Source of the DNA: Monarcha castaneiventris obscurior
Lineage: Eukaryota; Chordata; Aves; Passeriformes; Monarchidae
Length of the DNA stretch: 64,000 nt
Direction of reading: 5' to 3'
Assembly (NCBI GenBank): GCA_026261815.1
Contig: JAMPIT010000894.1
Location: 52,949,147-53,013,146, forward strand
Shown here: in pieces, positions 34,450 to 47,940 of the stretch
Layout of the letters: every line of letters starts with the position of its first letter
How positions within the stretch are numbered: the first letter of the stretch is position 1
Program-made: the position numbers and the translations under genes
The notes under the pieces: generated by a model
Seen by the model: only the letters and a program-made list of their open reading frames with translations
The model's database searches: none
What the model was told of the DNA's origin: nothing

Positions 34450-37239
34450 CAGATCCAATAGTGGTTACTGAATTTTTTTTTTGTTACAGGAACAGAATCA
34501 TATCAGCTTCAGGTCTGAAATGTTCCACTTCTGGTAACTTCATATAAAAGAGTGGCATCTGGATCATCTACTACAGTCCCTAAAAAACAAAGCTTGGTTT
34601 CAAATTTCATAATGATAGCTGCAGTGTTGACTGAGGTGCCTCATTAGATGTAAAATACCTATCCCACACCAACTGCAGATGCAGCCCTGAACCTCAGGGC
34701 AGAAAACTGGGTATGATCCAGCAGTGGCCACATCATGAGGTGTAAGAAAAAGTGTCCATGAGGCTCTTCTGTCACAGGTGACTCACAGAGACAGAAGCTT
34801 ATAGCTCATCACTCCCACTTTTCCTTTTTTTGCCTGCTAAATGCATCATTATCTTGGACCATCATATTTAAAGAGGGACTTTTATTTTCAAGTTTTTGAC
34901 TACTAAGTTCTCCTCAGCCTAACAGCCGCTCCCAAATGACATTTTCCTTGCACCAGATGTCAGAACACAAAATTAATGTTTCAACTTTTCAACTTAAAAA
35001 ATACTTTCCATCATAGTATCACAACACTTCCAGCCAAAGACAGATGACCTGTCAAAACAGGGACATCCCCATTCAATACTCAGTGAAAGATTAATTACTG
35101 AGCACCAGAAGTGACAGTGCTACAGCTACATAGGCCCAACTGCAATATCTCAAATTAGGGGTTAAGTCCCTGTGTCCCCACAGAGATAAACTCTTCCAAA
35201 AGCCATTTTTATTAATTAGTACTATTGCCACAGAAAACAATTCTTGCCATAACCTGCTCTCAACTGTGGCCTAATAACAGAGGTTCTTTAATAAATAATT
35301 CTCTTTAGTTTTGCGGCCTTCTTATGTAGGCCACACAGAGAACATGGAGAAGAATTCAGTGCTATGACAGGCACTACACGGTGATACTCGAAGAGCATTT
35401 TTGGTTATGCAATAGAGTTGAAGAAAACATCAGCCAGAAACACTCTTACATGCCTCTGAATTCCTACCAGGATGCAAATTAAATGACCTAAAACGAATTC
35501 CAACTCACAGAAAGCCTCACAATTCAGTTACTTCACACAGAATAAGGCAAATTACTGGGATTGAAACAGACTTCTACGCTCCACCCATAATATCCGGAAA
35601 CAACACAGGTGGAAAAACTCTACAGGAAGTTTACTTATCAAGAACCAGAGCCTAAGCAGTGCTGAATACCTTGTCACCTGAGTCTGGAGAACATTCTAAC
35701 ACACAGTAAGAAATGCATTCAACCAGTCTTGAAAAATAAGGTACATAAATACACGTGAAAGACCACAAGGCTAAGCAAGGCCTTGGATTTTCTCTACTCT
35801 TTCACAAACAACAAAAATAGCAGAAAGCCTAAATATCAAAATTTTCTCACCTATATAAAAAGAAATGGATTATCAGTGACATACACAGTCTTTCCTTGAG
35901 CTGGAAAGATTTGCAACAGAGGAACCAGAAGAACATAAATATGGCCAGACACCCTGATGTAATTGGGAGCATATCCAAGAATATTTGGCTGCGAACTCAT
36001 TTAGGAGCAGAAGAGCCTCCAGTTGCTGTAGGAAGAAAACCAGATTGATACTCCACTTTCTACATTTTAATTAGAATCTGCTGCTCATGGTTTAGGAACA
36101 AGACATCTCAAATTTACATATAAGAGTTTGAAGCTTCACTTGGGTGAATTGCTGGCAAATGAATTTCCATGTACCTATCCCCAAAACCCAGTTTGCTTAT
36201 TGAAAGAGAAATGACTGTATTATGTTACCTGTCAATCTGGTATTAGGCACTGAGGTTGCCACCTATTTCCAAGAGTGCAGGGCCACACAGCATTGATGCA
36301 AAATGTCTCTTCCAACTAAGACCACAGACCTTGCACAACATCACTGAAAATGAGCTTCCCAACTGTCACGAAACACATCTGATGTCACTTTTTTGGAGGA
36401 TTCAGGGAAGCTCAAGTGCTGAACAGTATTATAACAACAAATCTGAATGATGTTGACCCACTCACCAAAGGAATGCTTGCCAGAAGGACTCAGAACGATT
36501 CCAGATACTTCAAGTCATCTGAGGTAACATTTGGTGCAATGAGTCACGTAAGATAAATAGGTCATCTGTTTCAGAAGAAGGACATACTGATTTACCATAG
36601 TGGTTAGCTAAGAGTGCAATCACCGAACCAAACTTACAGACTGGTATCAGTTTTGTAGGAAATAGACGTCTCCTCACTCAGGAATCAAGGATACATCCAG
36701 GTACTCCACAACTTGCACTGGTACAGTGTTTAAGCTTTTGCACAACAGCTAACTCCACAGACCAGTATCATCTAGGTCTCTTTTAACAACTCCTGAAGAA
36801 ATGCCCTGAAGACAACTTGGAAGAAGAAGTAATTCTGTCTGGTTTCAGTGGGCAGGAAGTCAAAGAGGAACAGCTTGGTCACTTCAGGAAAGCAGCGTGA
36901 AATAATCTGACAACCCAACTGCACTGAGGCAAAGGAACAAATGCCTTTGCTGAAATCAGCCTTGTGCTGCAAATGCTTCTGAATCCAGAAGGTTTAGCTA
37001 AGAAGAAGGATTAAAGCGAGTGTTCACTTCCTTAAAAAACAGGTATTCCCCACTTACTCTGTGAGCAGCGAAGTAACAAAATTTGGAGAATTTCAGGGAC
37101 AGAATGTTCTGGGTATAGTTGCAATGAAGTGAATTTCCTTCAAAGCAGCCTGAATGGTGCTGTCTTTTAGATCCATGACTGAAACAGTGTTGATAATAAA
37201 CCAAACTTTGAGCTGTCACTCAGCAGTGCTTGCACAGCA
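34450..37239. other. Unique intron sequence
   Basis: I see no recognised repeat, exon or RNA gene. The 35.9-37.2 kb part is somewhat richer in G+C than the rest. Its minus-strand ORFs at 36772-36972 and 36998-37219 continue on the strand of the LTR-like repeat next door, so part of this stretch may be old element sequence. Confidence 0.35.
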
Positions 37240-37370
37240 TCAAGGCCTTCTTTGTTTCTCAGAGTTTTTCCTCACTTCTGCCCTTTTGATTCTCTCCCCA
37301 GCATCGCTGTAGAGGAGTGAGACAACACCTGGGTGGGGGCTTAGCCACTGCCCAGGGTCAACCCTCCACA
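37240..37370 (-). mobile_element. Avian LTR-like repeat terminus, minus orientation, degraded
   Basis: In minus orientation the sequence begins TGTGGAGGGTTGACCCTGGG at 37370. It goes on to aagcccccacccaggtgttg and tctcactcctctacagcgat, then gctggggagagaatcaaaag. I recognise this as a diverged copy of a common bird repeat of LTR character, starting TGTGG-GGGTTGACCCTGG with a CACTCC-CTCAGCTGG-GGGGAGAGAA segment. The terminus at 37370 looks real. The other end is not definable by eye, and similarity fades below about 37240. Confidence 0.5.
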
Positions 37371-40013
37371 GAAGATTCAGGAGGTTTATCAGATTTCCTT
37401 TACAGGCAACGACATCCAGGCTGCAGGCAGATAATAAAACATGACCAAAAAGCATGGTTCCACTTCCACACTGAGGGACTCCTCCTCAGTAGGATCCTCT
37501 ATTTATTTAAGCAAGCTTAATCACCACAGTACACCTTTCCCAGGAATAAAGTAACGGTTCTGACAGACACTGACCACTGGAAAGGTGCTGAGATACTAGT
37601 TCCATGAAGGTGAGGAATTCTCATTGCAAAAGTAAAGATAAACCTGTTTAAAGTAAATTTTTACTATTTTTCTGTGTGAAAGTGTATTGTACAAATGTAG
37701 GCTGGCTGAATGCCTGGTCTCTAGCCACAGAAAAGGAACACAGGTTCTTGTGGAGACAAATCTAGAACTCACAGGGAATGAGGACAACTGCTACTGTCAC
37801 AATTCTGGCTGCTTAGTTCCATCTCCTTGCCCCAAGTAGCCACTGAATAACACAATGCTGCACAAGTTGTCAAATTTATCACATAGACAGAGAGGCAATA
37901 CCCTCAAAATGGACTTGTTAGGATAGCCCAACCCAAGGAGCTGGCTGACAAAAACTTGCCTGCCACTAAAGACAGTGCTGAAGGCTCTGACCTTAGGTGA
38001 TGTCAACTTGCGACATCCGTAGGCCCTTCAATGACCTTTCAAGAAGAAAATCTTCCAAGGTAAAGACCTTGCTCACTTTTGTTTTGATGAAAGATGAACG
38101 GTGGAGTATCTTGACATTTCCATCTCTGTGGTAATAGGGATACAACACATGTGGAGCACAAGATGGAGTCAGTTCTCAAGTTGCAAAAGAAGAATTTGGG
38201 AAGCCAGAACATCTTGGAAAAAGAACAAATATGGAACAACTTTCTGCCACTCTGAAAAGAAAACAACTCACAGCTATGGAACACTCCATCTCCCCAAGGA
38301 AGAGCCGTGCCAGATGCATTCCAGCTAATGTGTCCATGTGTTTCCTCATTCTCCACACATGGAGCATGAATGTTCCATCTCCAGAGTCTGCACAAGGAAA
38401 ATATTCCCCTTTCTCAAGTTTACAAGTGTAAGCGGCGTGTTCAAATTCGTGTGAGCCACATTCAAATACAGAACTACAAATTCTGTAGAACTTAAAATAA
38501 AAAATGCATTATAAAAGAAATATTATTACTAAAGGTCTAAGGAAACCCTTGTTCTGTTTATACACTAACTCTATAGAAAAATTTTATCAACTGTACCCAA
38601 AAGGATTCTTACTCATCTGGAATAAAGGACAACAAATTACAACCAGGGACAACTGTTCTGTACTGGTGTTCTCTGATACCTTTTGTTCTTATTTTAGAAC
38701 CCTACAAGAATTTCAATATTGAAACAGAACCAGATGTATCAGACTAAGTCCTTTCATTCTGGCACACTCCAGCAATATCTGCTTTACATGACTAAACATG
38801 ACTAAACTTTAAATATTCAATCTGGGAGAGCTGCCTATCTATCAGTGACAAGCTGCAGTCACCAGAGAGAACACTTAAATTTTTTTTTAAAAAAAGAAAA
38901 CTGAGGGAAAAAAAGCTACTCTAGGAAAGAAACCAAAGCCAACACTCCACACTTACCTCCCTAAATGAAAATTGCAACTGTTTCAAAGGAAAATCACTGG
39001 ACAGGAGTTCAGCTGTGGAAAAACTTATCGTAAAATTCTTCCAGAAATAGGAATCACCTGTATATAAACAGCATTGACTTAGGCTAGAATAATCTTAAAC
39101 TCTGAGTTGTTAGTCCAAACACACTGAATAAAACCACAAGAGTGCTCTAAATGATTAACGACTAGGAAAAGCAAGGATTGCTTCACTTTTGTATCTAAAC
39201 CATATGCACATATTGCAAAATGGTGAAGAACTATGGCACACCAGATTTGTTACTATTAAAATTACCCTATCTACAAACAAAAAAAATAGCATTCATGTCT
39301 GCAGACAAACTACCATGTCCAATCCCACGTCTGGCTCTGGCTCTAGCACACCTTCTGTCTCATCTCTAGGCCATTCATGAGTGTCTACATGTACAAGTCA
39401 ACAATAATTGCAATTAATTGGATTCAGCATATACAATCATAACACTCCACAGAAATGTTAAGGAAGCATTCAGAATCGTTACGCAGAACCACGGACATTA
39501 ATTACAGTATATTCAACTGCTTTTATTCAGATGTCTATCACAAAACTGAAACCCCACTATAAATCCTCAATTGAAAGTGGCACTTCTGTTTCTAAAACAC
39601 CAAAATCAGAGCAAACTAGTGTGTGACATTGTTTCACAGCTTCCTGCCCTAGAAGGTTATCACTGAAGACCTCCTGGGGCTACAGGCACCACTGTTTTTA
39701 ATATGCAACCTCCAAACTCAACTACTGTGCTATTATCCAGCCCTGCCACTACATGCAAAAGGATACCCAAGTGCAAAAGCCCTACTAACTTTGAAATCCC
39801 ATGGGATTTGCATGTGTAGTACAGTCTGAGCATCCAGTTGCCAAACTGCTCTTAAATGTATCCTTCCAGATCAACACAAGGACAAAGAGGCAAGAATTCC
39901 TGTGCATGCTGCAAGTGTCACATCCAACTATTCCAAGATACCCTTCCTCATACATTGTAACCTTAATTCAGTGCGGATTTTTTCAGTTTCAGGGTTGTCC
40001 TAAACCCAAGAAA
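37371..40013. other. Unique intron sequence
   Basis: I can name no repeat family or exon here. A 10-bp tandem repeat (atgactaaac twice) lies near 38788-38808. The minus-strand ORF at 38039-38395 (118 codons) has no homology I recognise. Confidence 0.4.
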
Positions 40014-40515
40014 TGCTGTCACAGGATGGGTCAGGCTGGAGGGGACCACAGGCAATCATCTGGTCCAACCTCCCTGCTTGAGCAGGGCCATCCCAGAGTA
40101 CATGGCACAGGATTGTGTCCACATGGTTCTGGAATGTGTCCAGTGAGGGAGACTCCAAAACCTCTCTGGGCAACCTGTTCCAGTGCTCAGTCACTGCACA
40201 GCGAAGAAGTTTTTCCTCATGTTCACATGGAACTTGAGGTGCATCAGTTTTTGCCCCTGTCTCTTGTCCCATTGCTGGGCACCACCAAGCAGAGCCTGGT
40301 CCATCCTCTGCCACCTCCCTGCAGACACTGACAGACATTGCTGAGGTGCCCTTTCCATTGTCTCTTCTCAGCTCCCTCAGCCTTTCCTCATAAGAGAGAT
40401 GCTCCAGTCCCTTAATAAGCTTTGTCACCCTCCCCTGGACCTGCTCCAGGAGCTCTGCATCTCTCTTGTCCTAAGGAGCACAGACACAGCACCCCAAGCA
40501 ACAGGCACTGTCAAG
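40014..40515 (-). repeat. CR1 LINE 3' fragment, minus orientation
   Basis: The plus strand reads gctggaggggaccacaggca, caacctccctgcttgagcag, cctctctgggcaacctgttc, cagctccctcagcctttcct and ccctcccctggacctgctcc. That is the reverse of a CR1 3' end. The minus-strand frame at 40000-40428 retains GLEHLSYEERLRELRR and HWNRLPREVLESPSLDTFQN, both typical of the ORF2 C terminus, with the intervening part shifted. The octamer tail at the left is degraded. About 500 bp remain. Confidence 0.92.
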
Positions 40516-42589
40516 CTGTACAGCAAAGCACTGCGAGTTTAACATGACGTTACCAAGCTTTACTCTTAAAACATCGAAACTCTTTTCTCCTAGAATGAGT
40601 TTTGACCCAAATTAGACTCGGGAAATTAGAGTCAATCAGTGTGCACTAGACACCCAACTAATGACTCAACACCTACTGTAGAATACACAGATTCCCTAAA
40701 TCCTTTGGAGAAGTCCTCATCACCTGCGGCACAGAGGAAGCAAACTTGTCTCCGCTGTGGGAAGAACATGATCCTGTGATCTCAGTCAAGCACTTGCCAA
40801 CAGCTACTGATAACATCATAAATGCACCTACAATGTTCCCCAGAGGAGAGATAACAACTTACAAGGTATTTTTATTTTCAGGATTGTCAGACCAATTTCC
40901 ACATGAGACACATGCCTTCTGAATTAGCAAAGTGTGCTGCAGCCTCTTGTACCAGAACTTGAAAGCCAAAAGTATGCTGGATAAATAAAACATTTTGTAA
41001 TATAACTGGCGAGAACAAATGCATAAAAAGGACCAAACAGATACTCAGCATCTCAGATTCGTCGATTCAGGAAGGTTTCACTACGCAGTTAGATTCTAGT
41101 AATATCTTCACACAAGGAGATTTCTACAACAGCAATTTACACCAGTTAAACTTTATTTATCAAACTGGCAGCCCATGCTTTCTGAAGTAAACACTACTTT
41201 TCCCACAGAGCTCTGCACTTTAAGTACTCTTTGTCCTGCACAATGTCATCCAAGTCCCAGTTGTTTTCAGTCCATATTTATATAACGCTCAATTAAATGA
41301 GTTTTCAAACACTCTCTCCAAACTGTGTTTCTATTTGTTATCCAAAACAGGAGCCCTTAAAATACTGTTAAACCATTTAATGGCATACATACAAAATCCC
41401 ACATGGCTCTTATTCCATGACATACTTTTAATCCCTTCCTTAGTGCTCCCACCAACTATCCTCAGAGCAATTAATTCCTAGAGAAGTAATTACCATAGAA
41501 GTTTTCACACCTTATTACATAATTTTACACAGAATTTTGATTTTCAAACCTTTCAATAAATAAAATTTTTTCTCATTTTAACCAGATATGCAAATATTTT
41601 ATGAAATGAGAAATTATGGCTTTTTTTAAAAGGACCCTATTCTAGCCTGCATCTGGTCAAACATTGCCTAAATCACCCCAATTACAAACTTATATACTCA
41701 GTATCTTTTTTTCTTGTACCACTAATATATTTAAGGTAGCTTCTTTACTACCTGTGACCCAGGAATATAAGAAACTGCATTACAAATTTGTGAACATACA
41801 AGATTAGCCTACTTGAAATGTGAGAAGCTACATCACCATCACAACTACCATGAGAATTTCAAATGGTTTTTATTCACCCTCACAATAATCCAAGTAATGT
41901 TTGAGGTCTTTCTCCCCAGCCCATAATTAACACCGAGGAGGAGGCTGGGGAACCTGTACAAAGCTATAAATATCTCCATTTTACAGAAGAGCATCAGGGT
42001 ACATGGAACTCTCTACCCTATCAGTTTCCAGAGCTGAAAGCCCATTTTGTCCTGGCTCTGTCCTGAAAGTTTCTGACTTTTCCAAGCACAGAAGCCAGAA
42101 AGCACAGCAGGAGAGGGCAGCAGAGGCTGCTGCTGTGCTCCTCAACACTGCCTAGCAAGAGCAAACTCAAATGTCACACCTGCTAAGAAACAGCTCTGTA
42201 TCTCAAGGGCTGCATCCTGTACATGCTGACAAGTGCACGGAGAAACAAAAGGAAGGGTATGAACATGGAAAAAAAGGTCCATATCCTCACTGCACATTGT
42301 TTAGCTCACAGGTTTTCAGGGAAAAAATGCCTGTTCACACACAAATTCAAACACTGCCACACAGTAAACCAAAACTGAACGTCTGTTAATGTAATGCATT
42401 CCTGGCTTTTTGTCCACCCATAAATTCTATATTGTGTTGAATCTTTTCTGCTATTTTGACTTTTAATGTTTTTCCACTTCTGAAAAGGAAAGCCACCAAA
42501 CAATCACACAAAATCTAGGACAAACTAAACCAAACACCAGAGCAAATAAAGATTTTGCAGTTCTTCTGAATGCATTATCAGCACTAAAT
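40516..42589. other. Unique AT-rich intron sequence
   Basis: No recognised gene or repeat. A slightly GC-rich stretch at 42040-42165 contains several CAG/GCTG words but no repeat array. Confidence 0.4.
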
Positions 42590-42609
42590 CCCCCCCCCCC
42601 CCCCCCCCC
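42590..42609 (+). repeat. C homopolymer (20 C)
   Basis: Twenty consecutive C on the plus strand give 20 G on the SBF2 sense strand, enough for an intramolecular G-quadruplex in DNA or nascent RNA. Runs of this length are hypermutable and often wrong in assemblies. Confidence 0.95.
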
Positions 42610-42793
42610 ACTCCACAAAGAACATCCTCCAGCCACTACCCAGAGCATTATGAACCATGCAAAATGAAGCAGGAGAAATGAAAAACTCAACACATTACGA
42701 ACTTCCAGGTCATCAGTCCACAATCACTACTTCACTTGGACAATTTTCCTCTATCAAGAATCAAGTACATTCAGAAACAGCCAGAGATGCTGA

Positions 42794-42955
42794 ACTGACT
42801 GGACAAACATATTTTGGGGCCTTACTGACTGGATCAACATGTTCAGAATGTCATCTTCTCAGAGATGGGATGTGTTGTTAAAGCCACCCAAGATGCCACC
42901 CACGACACTGTTACACTCCTACAAGTTTGAAGGGGACACTCCTGCAAGTCTGAAG
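42794..42955 (+). repeat. Two separate short tandem duplications
   Basis: A 17-bp word (actgactggacaaacat at 42794-42810) recurs with one change at 42824-42840. A 20-bp word (acactcctacaagtttgaag at 42913-42932) recurs with two changes at 42936-42955. The two pairs are unrelated in sequence, about 70 bp apart. Confidence 0.85.
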
Positions 42956-45900
42956 AACAGAAGAAAGCTCTTGAAGACAACACAGAATTTACTGAAAGTC
43001 AAAACACACCTGTAACTAAAATCTGACACATATGAAAACTTATGATACCAAAAAATGTAATATTAGAAACTACCTTGAGTAATAACTAAACCTGAATAAT
43101 ACACCTCCAGAGACTACACAGAAGTGTAGGCTACTCCCAGGCACTAGAAGTTCATATTTTCTTTAACATGACCTAGAAAATAATACCTACATTCTTGGCT
43201 AATTTCATGCTGTAAAATTCTGATTTTCATAGATTTCTGAACATCTCCCCAGGTAATTTCAGTGTAATGATTTCTATCTCTAACCTTACTTGTAAGAAAT
43301 ACTGTGAGTTAGTAAATGATGCACTTTATAGCCAGAATAGATTCTTATCTATAGAAGTGATGGGCTGGCAAATTATCACATAAAAGCAATAGAAAAGAAA
43401 ATTAAACAGCTATCAAAGGCAGTAAGTTCAAATTCCAGCTCTCCTTTCAGAGAATGAGATAAAATGAGGCAGGGTGGGGGGAAAGGAGCAGCAGGGAAAA
43501 ACAGGATCAGTAAGTCAGTGAACACAAATGAAATATATGCCACAGCATTTGTGATGCAAATTTGATAACAATACACTCCTCAATAAGCTTCATTCAAACC
43601 TGCTTTGTGATTCATTGTCAAACAAATAATTCTAGTGATTCATTAACGAAAGAATGAATGATCTAATGTTGCTTTGAAGTAGACAATGCACACTCCAGAG
43701 GAAGGTTGCCATAGGTTTAAAAATAAACATTACCTTAAGAAATGAAACTTTCCATTTCTTTTCAGTTCACAAAAAAAGGAATGGACTTAACTCCAAATAA
43801 TTTTAAGCTTCATTTTTTTTTAAATTCTACCTATAACATGCTACTCTTAGTTTTAGAGGTGATGCAATTACCCCTTATTAGCTTAAATACAGCATATTTT
43901 TTTAGCAACTTCATGGATTCTGATGGACTACCTCAAGGATTTCTCTACTGGATCAAATCCAATTTGCACAGCAACTGCAGCAGATTCAACTTCAGCAGCC
44001 CTTCTGGAGTTCTTCTGCATGAGTAAAAGCATCAGAATATTTTACATCACACAGCACTTTACAAAAGCAAGAAAACAAACCCATAAAAGCTGGGTTATTA
44101 CATAAATATGCTATATATTTCAACCAGTGCATACCAGCATGGATTTTTATAGTTTTCAGTAACAGCAAAAAAAGCCTTCAAACCTAAGTCAGGTCTGAAG
44201 AGAAAAAGACAGAAATATCTGTAAATATCTCCATACATACCAACAAGTTTCATGATTAAAGCTTAGGCATTTGACCTAGACATTTTATAAAGAATAGCCT
44301 GGGGCTATTTATCCTGTTTGGCTTGAATTGTTACAATGTTTTATTTCTGGATGAACGGTAGATGTTTTCTTTCCCTTAGTAGCAATAACTTCCAATCATT
44401 TAATTACGTTTTGGAGAACAGCTAATGCTTAGCTTAGCATGCCAGAAGACAGGATACACTTAAAAACTGGCTTCAAAGGACACAAATTAATATAATGAAT
44501 AAAGGCAAAATTAGGTCCTCATACACTGAAAATAATACTCCACTGGTAAGATGTACAGAACAACCAAAATGACACAACCTGAGTTAACTACAAATCATAC
44601 TAAAATATTACTTTGTTCCTCAGTCAGGTTTAAACATTTAAACAGTGGAGGTAAACACTTTCTCTGAGCACAAAAGAATTTACTTCAAGAAATACCTTTC
44701 ACATTCTTTAGAATGCACAATGCCTTTGGGATCGTACAAGGGAGCTACTACTTTGTAGTAGGGGAAAAGACAGGCAGGATTTCAACTTCTGATGAATGGA
44801 GAGTGTCATATGAGACTAACATGTCAGGAAGTGCTTTGACTTTTTTTTTAAGACTACTGAGATGCAAATTACACATTATTACAAAATGCTCCCACCGTTA
44901 AACAAGTCTGTAGCATAACTTTGTTTCTAAGCTACATACTAAAGGCAACCTCCTCCACAATCTGTACAAATTGTTGCAAATTGCATTTATTCTCTCTCTT
45001 CAAAGGATGTGGTTTACCAGCACGTCTTCCACATTATGTATGCTTGGCCCAGAGCCCCAGAGCAGCAGCACAGGACCAGAGGGCAAGTGGAAGTTGGTTA
45101 TAAGCCACCTTTCCACTTCCCTTACCCTTTGCCTGGTAGGAATAAGCCCAATCCTTGGTGTTCTGCTCAAAAAGCCCAAGGGCAGTTCCTAGACTTGCCC
45201 TTCAAGTGGCTCTTACACAAGCTGAGAACTGCCAGGACAGCATGGCAGCACAAGGGCTTCTTTCAGCAACGATTCATCAGCTGTAAAATTACTGTGCACC
45301 AGCACAATTCCAGCCCTCTGCATTCCTTAACCTGACAAATTCACTATGAAACTCTTCTACCACTGAACTACAACCAAACACAGCAGCAGCAGCAGCCAAA
45401 AATCTCTCCTTTTTAATCAATGAATCCACTGACAACCAGGGTATTCTATGTCACATTTATTTCTGATGTAATGTGAAAGCTTCCAGCTTTGAAATTCCAT
45501 AATAATAGTCATCATCACCCTCATCAACCCTGCATATCTCTTCGCTGGACCTGCAAGATCTTGTTTAACTGCTTTATTCAGTAAGGAAAATATTTTTACA
45601 AGGTAAGGAATATGCCCTACACTTTCAGGTTTATGCTTTCCTTGCTTTTCCAACCTTCCCTACATAACCAGGAGCTACTGGGAGGATTGGGGGAGGAGAA
45701 AAAAATCCCTTCACAACACAGACAAATTACACAAACTACATCTCTTCTACTGGAACACCTGACCGAGGCACCATGAAAGGAAAAAAAACCTACTATAGTC
45801 TATTAGTTTGTTCAGGATGACAGTATTTTCAGATGTTACCCAAAAATACATCCATACATAGCATATATTTTAGAGATATTTCTCTTAGTGTCTTATTTTT

Positions 45901-47346
45901 GAAATAAGAAACGATTGTAAACTTAAGACTAAGAATTCAGGAAATACACCACCTAATACACTGAAAATTGTTTCCGCTGGCCCTTGCATAAAAGACATTT
46001 TAGCACGTCAGCCTGGGCCACAAGAACAAAGAATTAACAGGCATTGTGATAAATATCGTCAGCAAAACCAAAAACTCTATCTTGCAAATAATCTGTTTGC
46101 CAAAGTAAAAAGTTTTATCACTCTACTACTAGCCATAGTACCAGCACTTTAGTATTTCCTTATCTGATTTTCTGGTTTAGTATGCCAAATAATTGAAATA
46201 CGTATGAGAGCTGCTCTCTGAATTTATAAACTGCAAGCTTCTTTACTAATCCAACCAGCATTTGGCATCAGTCAGAAGCCTGACACCAAAAAATGAGCAT
46301 GGCAGAAAAACACTGTCCAAGACAAACAGCCCTCTCCTCTCTAGCATGTCTTTTCTTACGTACAGGATTGCAATCCAGCCATCACACACTTAAATGCTTG
46401 GGATTAGTTTAGAGAACTGAGAAGTTATGGATGACAAGACAACGTTGTGTGTACACAACCTCTCCTAAATTCAACTCCAAAAAGTCTCCATGGACACTTA
46501 AGAGGAAAAACAGAACCTCTCTGTCAGAATGAAAGAAGAGTCTGAAGAGCATCAATACTAATAAAACAGAGAGAGCTACCTGAAGGTGTAACATCAACTT
46601 GATTTCAATTGTTATTAAGGTAACAGCACAGCTCCTACCCACCCTGCTCCCCCAGGCACACACACACACACCTCTGTTTTCCACTTCTCTTGGCTTCTCA
46701 CTTAACCCCAGTCTCAACTTGATGCAAGGAAATCTTCCCCAGCCCATCTCATTACTCATCTTTTACTTTCTTGCAGTCACCATGACAAGAATAACTATTA
46801 TTGCACTGCAACAGCAAAGTCTGACTTACAATTTCAGATGTGTTTTTCAGTTCTGTACCTCAAACAGTACAGCACTGAATAAAAGTAGCTTTAAATTAAT
46901 CAGGAATAAAAACTTGATAGATTAGTTTCCTCCTTTATTTGTTACGTTCTCATATACTGTGAAAGAACGTAACAGAGGAAAAATAATCCACCAATGACTT
47001 CTGAATTTTTTCTTTAAATCCCAAAAGTGCAATGGATAGCAAGCAAGGTGGCCCTTGGCAGAGTTACTGTGTCACGCCAAATCAATTACTATGAAAAAAC
47101 CACAATTAATATGGCAGCACTAATATTCAAAGGTGCAACTTATAAAGCAATCATTTGTCTTTAAACTGAAGTAATTTTCCATGTACTCCAGCCAGGTTTC
47201 GGGTTGTGCCCTACTTACGCACAGCACAATCATAAAACACATTAATTTGAAATTAACAGAAGTGAGAAAGATGCAGAGGTACAATGAAATAAAAGAGGAA
47301 AATATCCAAAATAATCCCTAAAAGGCAGCTCATATACACACACACC
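42956..47346. other. Unique AT-rich intron sequence with minor microsatellites
   Basis: It contains five CAG units at 45381-45396 and about seven CA units at 46657-46671. A short CA stretch also runs into the poly-A tract at 47330-47346. I see no gene or interspersed repeat. Confidence 0.45.
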
Positions 47347-47377
<31 letters not shown>

Positions 47378-47391
47378 AAAAAAAAAAAAAA
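47347..47391 (+). repeat. Long A-rich tract (29 A, CC, 14 A)
   Basis: Twenty-nine A (47347-47375), CC, then fourteen A (47378-47391), preceded by a short CA repeat. No retrotransposon body is attached. In SBF2 pre-mRNA it is a long U tract. Confidence 0.95.
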
Positions 47392-47814
47392 CACCAAGAT
47401 ACTGTGTCTCCTGCTTTCCTCCTTCCCCCATCCTGGAAACTGGAAATCATAACAATTTTAATTTACATGCAGAGTACAGAGCACCAAGTGAGGCACACAC
47501 TTTTACTGTGCAGCCTACAGAAGTGAAGTTCAACATGAGACAATGCTCTGCATGTCACTGCCCTATCACTGAATAATATTTAGCAAAAAAGTCTTCCTGG
47601 CACAAAGGTAAAAACCCTCTTGTGCAGCAGAAGCAGGTGTTACCTTTTCATCCTCAAGCTTTCTATGCATTACCCCCTCAAGTGGCTGAACACAAACACT
47701 ATCAAACCTTTTTCTACCCAGTACTTCAACAAGTGAAATGACAGAATCCACCTGCAGGTCTGAAGGCCCCAAATTTCTGTAGAAAGCATGCAGAAATGAA
47801 AGAAGCCATTTCCT

Positions 47815-47940
47815 TGGGTTTGGGGGGGTTTAGTTTAGAGAGTTTTTTTGGGTTGGTTTGGGGTTGGTTTTTTTTGTGGTGGTGGTTTGTGGGTTTTTGT
47901 TTGGTTGATTTTCTGTGGTGGTGTCTGTGTATTTGTTTGC
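47815..47940 (+). repeat. G/T-rich low-complexity tract
   Basis: About 125 bp consist almost only of G and T. It includes gggtttgggggggtttag, ttttttgggttggtttgggg and repeated gtggtggtgg. It is strongly strand-asymmetric and has G runs that could form quadruplexes. It is telomere-like in feel but is not a TTAGGG array. Confidence 0.85.

Noticed and set aside
39801..40331. 176-codon plus-strand ORF, the longest in the window
   Set aside because: About two thirds of it is antisense CR1 (40014-40515). The rest is unique intron with no homology.
47815..47940. Possible interstitial telomere repeat
   Set aside because: The tract is G/T-rich but does not contain a TTAGGG array. A single gggtttg-type run is not enough.
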